Shown here one piece after another: positions 25,846-37,100 of a stretch of DNA of 64,000 bases. The notes below the pieces were generated by a model. The model did not search any database and was not told the origin of the DNA. It saw only the letters and a list, made by a program, of their open reading frames with translations. This stretch comes from UBA1422 sp963676385. GTDB taxonomy: Bacteria; Bacillota; Clostridia; Peptostreptococcales; Anaerovoracaceae. The stretch covers positions 41,740 through 105,739 of the forward strand of contig CAXXMM010000005.1 in NCBI GenBank assembly GCA_963676385.2, read 5' to 3'. The translations under genes were made by a program, and so were the position numbers. Positions within the stretch are counted from its first letter, which is position 1. Every line of letters begins with the position of its first letter.

Positions 25846-25935
25846 GATATTTAGAAAAAATGCCCATAGCCCATAATATATTTAAAAATCATGCTTATGT
25901 TAGCGAATTGCGCCACAGCTAGTAAAAGCCAGTAA
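25846..25935. repeat. 90-bp dispersed repeat, copy 1
   Basis: Matches 51672-51761 without gaps at about 83 of 90 positions by eye. Both copies keep the same minus-strand reading frame (YWLLL ... KYIMGYGHFF, then stop), so it looks like the C-terminal end of a transposase or other repeated gene rather than an RNA. Confidence 0.7.
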
Positions 25936-26116
25936 TAAACACTCTATAAAAAAGGAATTCCCAAAAATGATCCCGGGCGATTCTTTTTACAGATTCTTTT
26001 TTTTATAGGTTCCGCTGTTTTACTTCTGCCACAAAATGGGGTATAATTATTTCTACAAATCCGTTTTTTGATTCAGATGAATCGAAAAAATGCATACCTT
26101 TAGGAGGATACCATCC

Positions 26117-27380
26117 ATGGAAAGTCACAGTAGTACTGCGGCCATTGCCATACTGCTGCTAATCGGCTTGTCAGCGTTTTTTTGCCGCAACCGAAACGGC
26201 TTTTACTTCATTAAACCGAATCAAGATTAAGAACCTTGCCAATGATGGCAATCACAAGGCTCGTAGGGTCGTGAGATTGTCGGAACAATATGACGATTTA
26301 TTGTCAACCATTTTGATTGCCAATAATATTGTCAACATTGCGGCCACATCCATAGCAACCGTGCTGTTTATTAACTTATATGGGGATTACGGTCCAACCA
26401 TCGCAACTATATTCAGCACTGTTGTTATTCTGATATTTGGAGAAGTCACACCTAAAACCGTTGCCAAAGAGGTTCCCGAAAAATTTAGCATGTTTGCAGC
26501 CCCATTTATTCAAGGCTTCATGGTGTTGTTTACCCCGGTTACTTTTTTCTTTGCGGTTCTCAAAAAAATTACCATTCGCCTTTTCAAAGTCACAGGGCAT
26601 CATACCATTACCGAAGATGAACTGATTACCATGGTGGAAGAAGCTGAAACCGATGGGGGCATTGACGAGGGCCAAAGTGAATTGATACAAAACGCCATTG
26701 AATTTAACGACTTGGTCGCCATTGATGTGCTAACACCCAGAGTTGACATGCAGGCACTGGATATTGACATGAGCAATGATGAAGTGGCGGAGATTTTTCG
26801 GAAAACCGGGTATTCCAGACTGCCAGTGTATGAAGATGATATGGATGAAATCTTGGGCGTGTTAAACCAAAAAGATTTCCACAACTATATTGCAGGAAAA
26901 GAGAAGTCCATTTCGGATTTTGTGAAACCGGTTGCCTTTGTGGCCGGCACCATGAAACTATCAAACCTTCTTCGAAAACTTCAGCAGATGAAAAGCCATA
27001 TCGCCATCGTTGTAGATGAATACGGTGGCACAGAAGGACTGGTTACCATGGAGGATATTATTGAAGAGTTGGTGGGAGAAATTTATGACGAGCACGACGT
27101 GGTCATGTCTCAGCAGGTGACGGTGCTTCAAAACGGCTCCTACCGAGTTATGGGCAACGCAAATTTGGACAACGTCTTTAACTATTTTGGGATTGACGAA
27201 GATGTGGATGCCAATACAGTAAATGGTTGGGTAGCGTTATGCTTGGACAAGTTGCCGGATAAGGGAGATGAGTTCTCCTACAAAGCAGAAGGAAAATTGT
27301 TTAAGGGGCGGGTAACAAAGGCCAATGGCAAAAAAGCTATTGAAATCAATTTGGTAATAGAATATTTGCCGGAAGAATGA
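26117..27380 (+). pseudogene. CNNM/CorC-type transporter with one frameshift
   Basis: AGGAGG precedes ATG 26117 (MESHSSTAAIAILLLIGLSAFF), the first membrane helix. In the T7 run at 26176-26182 one extra T shifts the frame and leads to a stop at about 26228; with six T the reading joins AATETAFTSLNRIKIKNLA and continues to 27380 as a normal protein: three to four helices (DUF21/CNNM), two CBS domains (~26720-27120; LTPRVDMQALD, GYSRLPVYEDD, HIAIVVDEYGG) and a CorC-HlyC C-terminal domain. The family takes part in Mg2+ or Co2+ efflux. It is otherwise well preserved, so the shift may be recent, reversible or a sequencing error. Confidence 0.8.
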
Positions 27381-27396
27381 GAAGGGAGAAGACCCA

Positions 27397-30186
27397 ATGG
27401 GCTTTATGGAAAAAATCTTTGGAGACCTAAATACCAAAGAAATCAAAAAAATAGAAAAAATTGCGGTTACAGTAGATGCATTGGATGAGCAAATGCAAGG
27501 ATTGTCAGATGAGGAATTAAAGGCTATGACACCTGCCCTGAAACAGCGGTTGGCAGATGGCGAGACTTTGGATGATATTTTGCCGGAGGCCTTTGCCGTT
27601 TGCAGAGAGGCTGCATGGCGAACCTTGGGAATGAAACATTTCTTTGTTCAGATTATTGGCGGCATCGTGTTGCACCAAGGCAGAATTTCCGAGATGAAAA
27701 CCGGCGAAGGAAAAACTTTAGTCGCTACCTTGCCAGCCTATCTAAATGCATTGGAAGGCAAAGGCGTTCACATTGTTACAGTCAATGATTATTTGGCAAA
27801 ACGTGACATGGAATGGATGGGCAAGATTTATTCTTTCCTAGGCTTAACTGTAGGTTGTGTCATCCATGGCATTACAGAAAAGCAAAGACGGGACGCCTAT
27901 CTTGCAGACATTACCTACGGAACCAATAATGAATATGGGTTTGACTATCTTCGAGACAACATGGTGATTTATCGGGAAGATATGATGCAACGGGATTTGA
28001 ACTTTGCCATTGTGGACGAAGTGGACTCCATTCTTATAGATGAAGCCAGAACTCCATTAATCATATCCGGCCAAGGGGACAAATCCACAGATTTATATGG
28101 TGTGGCAGACCGTTTTGTGAAAGGTCTGAAAGCCGGCGTAGACTTTGAAGTGGAAGAAAAAGACAAGCAGGTAGCCTTGACGGAAGAAGGAGGCAGCAAA
28201 TGCGAGGCTTTCTTCAAAGTGGACAATTTCTCTGATCCTGAAAACATGGAAATCAACCATCACGTTATGCAGGCCCTTAAGGCTCGAAATCTTATGAAAC
28301 GGGATGTGGATTATATTATCAAAGACGGTGAGGTTATTATCGTCGATGAATTTACCGGTCGATTGATGTTTGGGCGACGATACGGAGAAGGACTGCATCA
28401 AGCCATTGAAGCCAAAGAAGGTGTGTTCGTTCGGTCAGAATCCAAAACCTTGGCCACCATCACGCTGCAAAACTACTTTAGAATGTACCAGAAACTGGCG
28501 GGCATGACGGGTACTGCCAAGACGGAAGAGGGAGAATTCATTGACATCTATAACATGGATGTTTTGGTAATCCCAACCAACAAACCCATTGTGAGAGAAG
28601 ATAAGGCAGACGCGGTTTTTGCCACAGAAAAAGGAAAATATAAAGCCATCGTCGATCGAGTAGCAGAGGTTCACGCCACAGGGCAGCCGGTTTTGGTGGG
28701 GACCATCTCCATTGAAAACTCAGAACTAATTGCCAACTTGCTCAGCAAACAGGGGGTTAAGAATTACAAAATCCTCAACGCCAAGCAGCATGACAAGGAA
28801 GCGGCAATCATTGCAGAGGCAGGTCGGGAAAATGCCATTACCATCGCCACCAACATGGCAGGACGTGGTACCGACATTATTCTGGGAGGCAACCCGGAGT
28901 TTGAAGCAAAGGCCGACTTGGCAAAACTGGAGATTTCTGAAGAGGTGATTGCCTATGCAGCCACCAATATTCCAACGGATGACCCGGCGATTTTGGAAGC
29001 CCGGGCCAAATTCAGAGAATTTTATGACCAATACAAAGCGGAGCGTGCCGACGAGCAGCAACGAGTCATTGACCTTGGAGGGCTTTGTATTGTAGGAACA
29101 GAAAGACATGAATCCAGGCGTATTGATAATCAGCTTCGTGGACGTGCCGGAAGACAGGGAGACCCGGGGGAAACCCAATTCTGCATTTCCATGGAAGACG
29201 AACTGATGCGGCTGTTTGGTGGAGACAAAATGCAAAACGTGGTTACCCGATTGGGGGTAGCCGAGGATGAAGCCATTGAGTCCGGCATGGTAAGCCGTTC
29301 CATTGAAGGAGCCCAAAAGAAAGTGGAAGCCCGAAACTTTGGTATCAGAAAATACGTTCTACAATATGACAACGTCATGAACAAACAAAGGGAGATTATC
29401 TACGAAGAGCGACGCAAAGTACTGTTTGGGGAAGACCTGCGGGAATATATTATGAACATGACCCGTGAACTGGTGATGGAATGTGTGGAACCCATTACGG
29501 TGGCATCCAAGTATGCGGAAGAATGGGATTTGGATTCCATGAACCTTCAACTGAAACGAATCTGCGACCGATTTTCCGGCCTGCATCTTACGGAAGAAGA
29601 ACGGGGAGCCTTGACAGCGGAAGACTTAAAAGCCTTGGTCATGGAAGCCTTTGAAGCATTGTACCAAGACAAAGAAAAAGAGTTGGGCACAGAGCGAATG
29701 AGAGAATTGGAACGAATGATTCTGATTCGAGTTGTGGACAACAAATGGATGGATCATATTGATGCCATGGACCAACTGAAACACGGTATAGGTCTACGTG
29801 CTTTGGGCCAACAGGATCCTGCTGCCGCCTATGCCCAAGAAGGATTTGATATGTTTGAATTGATGATTCAAAACATCAAAGAAGAAACTGTCAAGTTCTG
29901 CTATAACGTTACCATTCAGACCAGTTCTGAGAGAAAACAAATTCTTGGGGCCGGCAAACGGCTGAAAGAAGGATTTGAAGATGCGACCAAATCCATTCCC
30001 GGTGCCGGTGGATTGGATATGGAAGGGGACGAATTGGGACAGGGTGGACCCAGACAGCAGCAGATTCCCGAGCGACAGAATAAACAGGAAACTGTGCGCA
30101 GAGAACTGCCAAAAGTAGGAAGAAATGACCCTTGCCCCTGCGGCAGCGGAAAAAAATATAAGTATTGCCATGGTCGGGAGGAATAA
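27397..30186 (+). CDS. secA: Preprotein translocase ATPase SecA
   Basis: A 929-residue SecA, the motor that drives proteins through SecYEG. Walker A in EMKTGEGKTLVATLPAY, the TVNDYLAKRD segment, Walker B in VDEVDSILIDEARTPLI, second-half motifs TNMAGRGTDI and GRAGRQGD, and a zinc-binding tail CPCGSGKKYKYCHG are all present. GAAGGGAGAAG precedes ATG 27397; ATG 27406 is a possible later start. It is followed closely by prfB, a common arrangement in Firmicutes. Confidence 0.97.
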   Translation: MGFMEKIFGDLNTKEIKKIEKIAVTVDALDEQMQGLSDEELKAMTPALKQRLADGETLDDILPEAFAVCREAAWRTLGMKHFFVQIIGGIVLHQGRISEMKTGEGKTLVATLPAYLNALEGKGVHIVTVNDYLAKRDMEWMGKIYSFLGLTVGCVIHGITEKQRRDAYLADITYGTNNEYGFDYLRDNMVIYREDMMQRDLNFAIVDEVDSILIDEARTPLIISGQGDKSTDLYGVADRFVKGLKAGVDFEVEEKDKQVALTEEGGSKCEAFFKVDNFSDPENMEINHHVMQALKARNLMKRDVDYIIKDGEVIIVDEFTGRLMFGRRYGEGLHQAIEAKEGVFVRSESKTLATITLQNYFRMYQKLAGMTGTAKTEEGEFIDIYNMDVLVIPTNKPIVREDKADAVFATEKGKYKAIVDRVAEVHATGQPVLVGTISIENSELIANLLSKQGVKNYKILNAKQHDKEAAIIAEAGRENAITIATNMAGRGTDIILGGNPEFEAKADLAKLEISEEVIAYAATNIPTDDPAILEARAKFREFYDQYKAERADEQQRVIDLGGLCIVGTERHESRRIDNQLRGRAGRQGDPGETQFCISMEDELMRLFGGDKMQNVVTRLGVAEDEAIESGMVSRSIEGAQKKVEARNFGIRKYVLQYDNVMNKQREIIYEERRKVLFGEDLREYIMNMTRELVMECVEPITVASKYAEEWDLDSMNLQLKRICDRFSGLHLTEEERGALTAEDLKALVMEAFEALYQDKEKELGTERMRELERMILIRVVDNKWMDHIDAMDQLKHGIGLRALGQQDPAAAYAQEGFDMFELMIQNIKEETVKFCYNVTIQTSSERKQILGAGKRLKEGFEDATKSIPGAGGLDMEGDELGQGGPRQQQIPERQNKQETVRRELPKVGRNDPCPCGSGKKYKYCHGREE

Positions 30187-30227
30187 TACCCATTGATAAA
30201 AAACCGACTGATAAAAAGGAGAAGAAT

Positions 30228-31326
30228 ATGCTACAATTGGACCCCATCAAAAATGCCATTCCGGCGTTGAAACAAAGCCTCAAAGAAGTCGGAGACTCTC
30301 TTTGACCCGGCTGCAATGGAGATGGAGTTGAGCAAACTCAACGAAAAAACTGAGGACTCGGGATTTTGGGATGACCATGAAAGTGCCCAAAAACTATTAA
30401 AAGAAAAAAAAGCAATCGAGAACAAACTTAACGAATTTCAGGATCTGAAGCAAGGGCTGGAGGATATGGAAGTCCTTATTGGTTTGGCAGAAGAAACTCA
30501 AGATGAAACCGTTGTGGCAGAAATAGAAGAGATGTTTCAGCGAGTCCAGACCGACGCAGAAACCTTGCGAATTAAAACCTTACTCAAAGGAGAGTATGAC
30601 GGGAACAATGCCATCTTGCATATTCATGCCGGATCAGGGGGCACCGATGCCCAGGATTGGGCGGAAATTTTGCTTCGCATGTATACTCGTTGGGCCGAAA
30701 GAAAAGGATATAAAGTCAAAATCCTTGACCTTCAAGAAGACACAGAGGGGGGTGTCAAAAGCGCCACCGTGCTCATTGAGGGCGAGAACGTTTATGGCTA
30801 TTTAAAAAATGAAAAAGGGGTACACCGACTGGTGCGCATCTCCCCCTTTGATGCGGGAGGCAGGCGACATACCTCCTTTTCCTCCGTGGATGTAATGCCG
30901 GAAATTGACGAGGATCTCAGCGTGGAAATTGACGAAGAAGATTTGCGAATTGATACGTTCCGAAGCAGCGGCGCCGGGGGACAGCACGTGAACAAAACCG
31001 ATTCGGCCATTCGTATCACTCATATCCCAACCAATGTGGTGGTTTCCTGTCAAAACGAAAGATCACAACACCAAAACAAAGAAGTGGCTATGAAGATTTT
31101 GTTGTCCCGGTTGACCGAGTTGAAACTGGAAGAGCACAAGGAAAATCTCAAGGAGCTGAAGGGAGATTTCAGCCAAATTACGTGGGGCAGTCAAATACGC
31201 TCCTATGTGTTCCACCCTTATACCATGGTGAAAGACCATCGGACCGGGGCAGAAGTTGGCAATGTGGATCGCGTCATGGATGGCGATTTGGATTATTTTA
31301 TCAACGAGAAGCTGAAGCAAGGCTAG
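30228..31326 (+). CDS. prfB: Peptide chain release factor 2 (programmed +1 frameshift)
   Basis: RF2 releases peptides at UGA and UAA. The gene starts at ATG 30228 behind AAAAAGGAGAAG, reads 25 codons to an in-frame TGA at 30303-30305 and continues in the +1 frame (D-P-A-A) to 31326, giving 365 residues. The frameshift sequence CTTTGAC is the classical one. Domain motifs are the stop-recognition SPF (RISPFDAGG) and the catalytic GGQ (SGAGGQHVNKT). The in-frame TGA is the known autoregulatory device, not a mutation. Confidence 0.96.
30291..30306 (+). promoter_or_regulatory. prfB programmed frameshift site
   Basis: GGAG (30291-30294) acts as an internal Shine-Dalgarno 5 bases before CTT-TGA-C (30300-30306). 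Low RF2 lets the ribosome slip +1 and make more RF2. Confidence 0.92.
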
Positions 31327-31444
31327 CCGAGAGAATTTGCAGGACCGTGGAATCATCGTAACTCCGGCCCAAAAAGTATACAGTATTTATAGCGGTTCGG
31401 GCAAATAAGCCATTGTAAAAACCAGGGTGGTATGTTAGTATTTT

Positions 31445-31467
31445 AGCGGTGTGGATTTCCCACCGCT
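31445..31467 (+). terminator. Possible weak terminator before oadB
   Basis: AGCGGTG and CACCGCT form a 7-bp stem, followed by TTGTATTT. The T tract is interrupted, so it may act as a partial terminator or leader hairpin. Confidence 0.4.
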
Positions 31468-31499
31468 TTGTATTTCCATTATATAAAGGAGAGAAAAAG

Positions 31500-32645
31500 A
31501 TGATCACCGATACACTTATCAAATTCTCCAAAGACATGGGACTTATGAATATGGACGTCCGATCTCTCATCATGATCGGCGTTTCCCTACTGTTCTTGTT
31601 TTTAGCCATAAGAAAAGGCTTTGAGCCTCTTTTGTTAATCCCGATTGCCTTTGGTATGCTGCTTTCCAACTTGCCAATCACCGGGATTTTTGAAGCCCAT
31701 CCGGATGCATCAACTGCATTTAGTGAGTATGGACTTTTGACCGTGTTTTATATGTTAAAACCCATATTGCCATCCCTGATATTCTTAGGCGTTGGCGCTA
31801 TGACGGATTTTGGACCCCTGATTGCAAACCCCATTTCATTGTTAATGGGTGCAGGGGCACAGTTTGGTATATTCTGCGCGTTTCTGCTTGCTGTTTTGCT
31901 GGGATTTGATGCTCAGGAAGCGGCTTCCATTGGGATTATTGGTGGCGCAGACGGCCCGACGGCCATTTACTTAACCCAAAAGCTGGCACCTCAAATATTA
32001 GGCGCTGTGGCCGTGGCGGCGTATTCCTACATGGCATTGGTTCCGGTCATTCAACCGCCTATTATGAAGCTGATGACCACAAAGCACGAACGGGTCATGA
32101 AAATGGATCAACTTCGTGTTGTCAGCCAACGGGAGAAAATTTTGTTTCCCATTATGGTTACCATCGTTGTGGTATTGCTACTTCCCCCGGCGGCACCCCT
32201 CATCGGATTATTGATGTTAGGGAACTTGTTCAAAGAAAGCGGCAAAACTCTTCGACTTTCCGATACCAGTGCCAACGGGCTGATTAATACGGTTACCATT
32301 ATGCTGGGATTGGCTGTAGGCGCCTCTGCTCAGGGACCGACTTTCTTGGTTTGGGAAACCATCAAGATTGTTATTCTTGGAGTCATCGCCTTTGGGTTTG
32401 GAACCTTCGGCGGCGTAGCCATTGCTAAATTCCTGAACTTGTTTGTGAAGAAAAAAATCAATCCCCTGATTGGTTCCGCCGGAGTATCTGCCGTGCCAAT
32501 GGCTGCTCGCGTATCTCAAAAAGTGGGACAGCAATATAATCCGGGGAATTTCCTGTTGATGCATGCCATGGGGCCTAATGTGGCCGGCGTCATCGGTTCT
32601 GCTGTTGCGGCAGGGGTTATGCTCAGCATGTTTGGTGGATATTAA
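31500..32645 (+). CDS. Na+-translocating decarboxylase beta subunit
   Basis: A 381-residue polytopic protein of the OadB/GcdB/MmdB family, the membrane subunit that exports Na+ during decarboxylation of a carboxybiotin carried by the gamma/alpha subunits. Family segments GADGPTAIY, QPPIMK, NTVTIMLGLAVG, SAGVSAVPMAARVSQKVG and HAMGPNVAGVIGSAVAAG are present. AAAGGAGAG precedes ATG 31500. No alpha, biotin-carrier or delta subunit is in the window, so which decarboxylase it serves cannot be told. A terminator follows. Confidence 0.93.
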   Translation: MITDTLIKFSKDMGLMNMDVRSLIMIGVSLLFLFLAIRKGFEPLLLIPIAFGMLLSNLPITGIFEAHPDASTAFSEYGLLTVFYMLKPILPSLIFLGVGAMTDFGPLIANPISLLMGAGAQFGIFCAFLLAVLLGFDAQEAASIGIIGGADGPTAIYLTQKLAPQILGAVAVAAYSYMALVPVIQPPIMKLMTTKHERVMKMDQLRVVSQREKILFPIMVTIVVVLLLPPAAPLIGLLMLGNLFKESGKTLRLSDTSANGLINTVTIMLGLAVGASAQGPTFLVWETIKIVILGVIAFGFGTFGGVAIAKFLNLFVKKKINPLIGSAGVSAVPMAARVSQKVGQQYNPGNFLLMHAMGPNVAGVIGSAVAAGVMLSMFGGY

Positions 32646-32719
32646 TTTTTCCCAAACATTCAACAATACTGGAACTTAATGACTTGCAAAAAAAGTAACA
32701 GAAAAGTAATGGATGTGAC

Positions 32720-32760
32720 AGGCGAACCCAAGCCGATGGATTCGCCTGTTTTTTGTTTTT
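32720..32760 (+). terminator. Terminator after oadB
   Basis: ACAGGCGAA and TTCGCCTGT flank a loop and are followed by TTTTTTG: an intrinsic terminator. Confidence 0.85.
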
Positions 32761-32808
32761 GTGAAAAAGGATTATGCCTTTTCGGGAAAGATGTGGTACA
32801 ATTTCAAT

Positions 32809-33366
32809 ATGATGAATGATATAAATAAACAAGAAAAACAAATGGATGAACAGGCGCTTTGGGAAAAATCAGTTGCATTTCATGGACATGAGTGCGGCGG
32901 CCTTTTAATTGGATTTAAGGCAGCGTTGTATGCCATGGAACTTTTGGGAATTGGATTTTCTACGGATGAGCAAGTGGTTTGTATTTCCGAGAACGATGCC
33001 TGTGGTGTGGATGCCATTCAGGTTGTGCTGGGTTGCAGTGCGGGCAAAGGCAATTTGCTTTTCCATATCAAAGGCAAGCAGGCATTTTCCTTTTATAATC
33101 GACAAACAGGTCAATCGGTTCGCCTGGTTCTTCGGGAAACGCCCCAAAAGGATAAGGCCGGACGGTTTGCATATATGAAAGAATCCAAGCCGGCAGACTT
33201 GTTTGATGTGAAGGAAGTAAAAGAAGCCCTGCCGGAAGACGCAAGGATTTTCATGTCTTTCCCATGTAGTGTTTGTGGAGAAATGACGGCGGAACCCATG
33301 CTTCGATTACAGGGTGACAAAAAAATATGTCTGGACTGTTACAAGCCTTATCAGCGTTTTCAATAG
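32809..33366 (+). CDS. FmdE-family protein
   Basis: A 185-residue protein of the FmdE (formylmethanofuran dehydrogenase subunit E) family, found widely outside methanogens. The N-terminal FHGHECGGLLIG and the ENDACGVDAIQVVLGCSAGKGNL segment are the conserved core; a C-terminal zinc ribbon (CSVCGE ... CLDCYK) follows. Start uncertain: ATG 32809 or 32812, or MDEQALW further in; the ribosome site is weak. A GTG at 32761 falls right after a terminator and is unlikely. Probable role: metal or molybdopterin-linked redox chemistry, not proven. Confidence 0.8.
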   Translation: MMNDINKQEKQMDEQALWEKSVAFHGHECGGLLIGFKAALYAMELLGIGFSTDEQVVCISENDACGVDAIQVVLGCSAGKGNLLFHIKGKQAFSFYNRQTGQSVRLVLRETPQKDKAGRFAYMKESKPADLFDVKEVKEALPEDARIFMSFPCSVCGEMTAEPMLRLQGDKKICLDCYKPYQRFQ

Positions 33367-33385
33367 TGACAGAAAGGACATCTTT

Positions 33386-34126
33386 ATGACATTCCCACCA
33401 AAACCAGAGGAGTCAAAGGAATCAAATCTTTCCGGCGGCAGCCACTCCGAAGCAACACAGAATAAAGAATTAAGGCGGATTCATGGAAAAATTGATACCG
33501 TCCTTTTTGACTTTGATGGAACCGTTATGGACACAACCTCAGTGATTGTGGATTCTTGGCAACATACCTTCAACACCTACGAAGGAAAGGATCGACCCAT
33601 TGAAGAAATTGTAAAAACCTTTGGGGAACCTTTGCATTACACCATGCAAAGGATTTTGCCTCAAGTGGATACAGAACAGGCCATTGAAACCTATCGGAGT
33701 TTTCATCGGGATAACTTTGGAGAACGGATTTCTGTCTTTGACGGGATGAAAGAACTGTTGGTGGAATTGAAACGGCGCAAGTACAAGACCGGCCTGGTCA
33801 CCTCGAGATTGGCTGGAACAACCTGGGAAGGCCTGCGCAAATATGATTTGGCAGCGTACTTTGATGCGGTGGTCAGCTGCGATGATACAGATAAGCACAA
33901 ACCGGACCCCACTCCTGTAAATATTGCCCTACAACGGTTAGATGCCAAGGCAGAAAACAGCATTATGCTGGGGGATACCATGTTTGATATTCTCTGTGCC
34001 AGAAATGCCGGGGTCCTGTCGGTTCTGGTAGGTTGGGCGGTTGCCCTTTCCCCGGAAGAGATTCATGGACCAAACGGGCCTGACTTTGTTATCCAGCGGG
34101 CAGAAGATTTACTAACATTGATTTGA
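33386..34126 (+). CDS. HAD-family phosphatase (PpaX/Gph-like)
   Basis: A 246-residue HAD hydrolase. Motif I DFDGTVMD (nucleophile Asp), motif II VTSR, motif III Lys in DKHKPDP and motif IV GDTMFD are all visible. It belongs to the phosphoglycolate phosphatase/pyrophosphatase PpaX type with an alpha-helical cap. About 38 residues precede motif I, longer than usual. AGAAAGGA precedes the ATG. It follows the FmdE-like gene by 19 bases and precedes addB by 24, so a loose operon is likely. Confidence 0.85.
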   Translation: MTFPPKPEESKESNLSGGSHSEATQNKELRRIHGKIDTVLFDFDGTVMDTTSVIVDSWQHTFNTYEGKDRPIEEIVKTFGEPLHYTMQRILPQVDTEQAIETYRSFHRDNFGERISVFDGMKELLVELKRRKYKTGLVTSRLAGTTWEGLRKYDLAAYFDAVVSCDDTDKHKPDPTPVNIALQRLDAKAENSIMLGDTMFDILCARNAGVLSVLVGWAVALSPEEIHGPNGPDFVIQRAEDLLTLI

Positions 34127-34150
34127 CAGAAGAAATGGAGCAAACTTTTC

Positions 34151-37100
34151 ATGCTGCAGATCCATTATGGCCGGGAACGGCTGAACAAAGACAAATTCCT
34201 ATTTGAACACATTCAAGGCGAAACCCTGTTGATTGTGCCTGACCAATATACATTGCAGGCAGAAAGGGACGCCTTTTTTTATCTTGGCAAAAAAGGATTT
34301 ATGGATCTTCAGGTGGTTGGCATCTCCAGACTGGGGTCTATCGTTTTGAAAGAAGTGGGTGGCGGACGGGACCCATTGATTAACAAACAGGGCCGGCACA
34401 TGTTGTTGACCAAAATTATGGTAGAAGAAAACAAGAATTTGGCGGTGTATGGAAACTACCGGGACAACACTGCTTTTATTGAAATGGCCAACAATTTTAT
34501 CTCGGAGATGAAGCAATATAATGTAAGTCCAAACCAGCTTTCTCAGATTGTTGAAACCATACCTAAAGATGGATTTCTCAGCCGAAAGCTAACAGACATT
34601 CATCGATTGTATCACCGATACGAAGAACTGATTTCGGGGAAGTACACGGATACAGAAGATTATATGGGAATCTTCATTGACAAAATCAGCCAGTCCAAAA
34701 CCATTGGCCGCCAAACCGTTTGGATTTCCGGATTTGACTCCTTTACTCCCAAAAACATTGAAGTCATACAGCAACTTCGCCTGGCTGCCAAGGAGGTTCA
34801 TCTGGTGATGACCTGGGACCGGGAAGGGGCGGACCGGGATTTGTTCCGCATCACAGAAACCATGATGAACAAACTCCAGCCGGATGACACATCGCAAATT
34901 GGCGATGAATGTATTGAGCCAAAAAATCCAGCGATTGCAACCCTAGAAGCCCAGTTGTTTGCCATGCCGGCGAAACCATCTTCCTTGGAAGAGGGAATTA
35001 CTTTGGTGGCGGCGGCCAACATTTATGGGGAGGGAGAAACCGCTGCAGGGTATATTTTGGAACTGGTTCGTGAAAAGGGACTTTTGTACCGGGATATCTT
35101 GGTGATCTGCAACGACTTGAATACCCGCGGCAGTATTTACAAGCGGGTTTTTGCCGAGTACGGCATCGAATTATTTGTGGATACCAAGCGGGATATTATG
35201 CACAGCCCGGCAGTTAACTATATCTTAGCCTTACTGGATATTCTGGGAAAAGGGTACCGGACGGAAGACATTTTCAGGCTGCTCAAAACGGGATTAAGCA
35301 ATGTGATAGATGAAGAGATTGAGGACCTTCAAAACTATGGGGCGAAATATAAAGTGCGGGGAAGCAGCTGGAAAAAACCTTTTGAAAAAGGAATTTCGGA
35401 CCGAATTTTTGGCGTTGATGAAGAGACTCGAAAAGCCCAAATATCCCGAATCGATGGCATTCGAGAAAAAGTCATTTCGCCCATTTCTGCTTTTGGGACA
35501 ACCTTCAAGGAAGCCAAAACCGTGGAAGGCCGGGTTCGAGCACTTTATGACTATTTATCCGGGCCGGCCATGTTGCCTGAAAAAATTGAAACCCTGTTGG
35601 ATCAGCAAACGAAAGAAGGACGTCTGGAACTTGCCCAGGAGACCGGGCAAATCTGGAACATCGCCATGGATAACTTGGATCAACTGGTGGCCATTTTGGG
35701 AGATGAGACCTTGCCCATGGAAACCTTTGGGAAATTATTAACTGCGGGATTTGAGTCTGTGGAAGTTGGCATTTTGCCTCCCACCTTGGATGGTTTGATG
35801 ATGGGCACCATGCAAAGAACCCGAAGCGGGAAAGTGAAGGCCATGGTGGTTCTGGGCGCCAACCAGGGAGTATTGCCTCAGGAAAAAGGTCCGGACACCC
35901 TTCTCAGTGAAGATGAAAAAATGCTTCTGCTTGAAAACAACATTGAAATTTGCAAGGTGGACCAAATCCGAAGCATGGAAGAGAACTTGGCCATCTACCG
36001 GAATTTAACCAAGGCCACGGATTACCTTTGGATAGGCTATGCCGGCTCCGATGACAAAGGAACGTCCATCAGACCCTCGTCCATTTTTGAGAAAATCCGG
36101 GAAATCTTCCCTGCCATTAAGGTGGAGAAGGACGTGTTGAACAGAAATGAACCAATGGATTACATACAAGCGCCGGATGCAACCCTGCGTCATTTAACTG
36201 CCGCATTAAGGGAGGCAAAAGCAGGGGCACCCCTTCCTAAGATTTGGGAGTCGGTGGTGGAATGGTATAGAGAAAACCGGTCGGAACAACTGGATGCCAT
36301 GGGTCGGGGCCTGTCTTTTTCCACCAAGTTGGAACCTGTGCCCAAGGATATCATTAATCAACTATATAAAATCAGCGAGGACACCCCCTTATCTTTAAGT
36401 CCATCTCGACTGGAGAAATTCGGTCGCTGTCCCTTTGCTCATTTTGTCCGATATGGATTGCGTCCTGAAGAAGGAAAGCCCTACCAGGTGGGACCGATTG
36501 AAATGGGAGATATTTATCACCGCTGTTTGATGCAGGTTTCCAACCGGCTGACCAAGGGAGATTCTTTATGGATGACCATTTCCAAAAAAGAAGCCGAAAA
36601 CCTGGTTTCGGAATTTATGGCTCAGGAAAAAATAGAATTTGGTGAGGGAATCTTGGCCAGCAGCAAAGAGCAGGAATACCGAAGTCAGCGAATCCAGACA
36701 GTTTGTAACAAAGCAGTATGGATGATGATTACCCATGTGCGGCAAGGACAGATTGAGGCCATGGAGTTTGAAGAAAGCTTTGGAAGGGGACAACCTCTTC
36801 GTCCCATTGAAATCCAAGTGGGTGGAGAAAAAGTTCTCATTGAAGGGAAGATTGACAGAATTGATTACTTGCCGGACAATCGAGTCAAGATTATTGATTA
36901 CAAATCCGGGACCGATGCCTTCAGCGAAATAGAGGCCACATCCGGATGGAAACTTCAGTTGATGGTGTATTTGCGTGCCGCCATGGAAGATACCAAACAG
37001 CCGGCAGGGGTATTTTATTTTCACATCCAAGAACCAAAAGTGGATGGATCTTTACTTCCCGGCAATCCAAAGGAAATTGAATTTCAAGACAAATTGGAAG

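Larger units (their letters stand above)
25552..26116. other. 565-base stretch of repeats and hairpins without a supported gene
   Basis: It contains a hairpin cluster (25690-25751), a 90-base dispersed repeat (25846-25935) and A/T-rich sequence. A minus-strand reading of 82 codons at 25619-25867 has no recognisable family. No terminator with a clean T run was seen directly after the CAP gene. Confidence 0.5.

Noticed and set aside
25619..25867. 82-codon minus-strand reading as a gene
   Set aside because: It runs across hairpins and low-complexity A/T sequence and has no family features or ribosome site.
30303..30305. In-frame TGA near the start of prfB
   Set aside because: It is the known programmed +1 frameshift site (CTTTGAC with an upstream GGAG), not a mutation.
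31415..31475. Possible T-box-like motif (AGGGTGGTATG) and hairpin before oadB
   Set aside because: Only part of the AGGGTGGNACCGCG consensus is present, no specifier or AGTA loop is seen, and the downstream gene is not of a T-box type.
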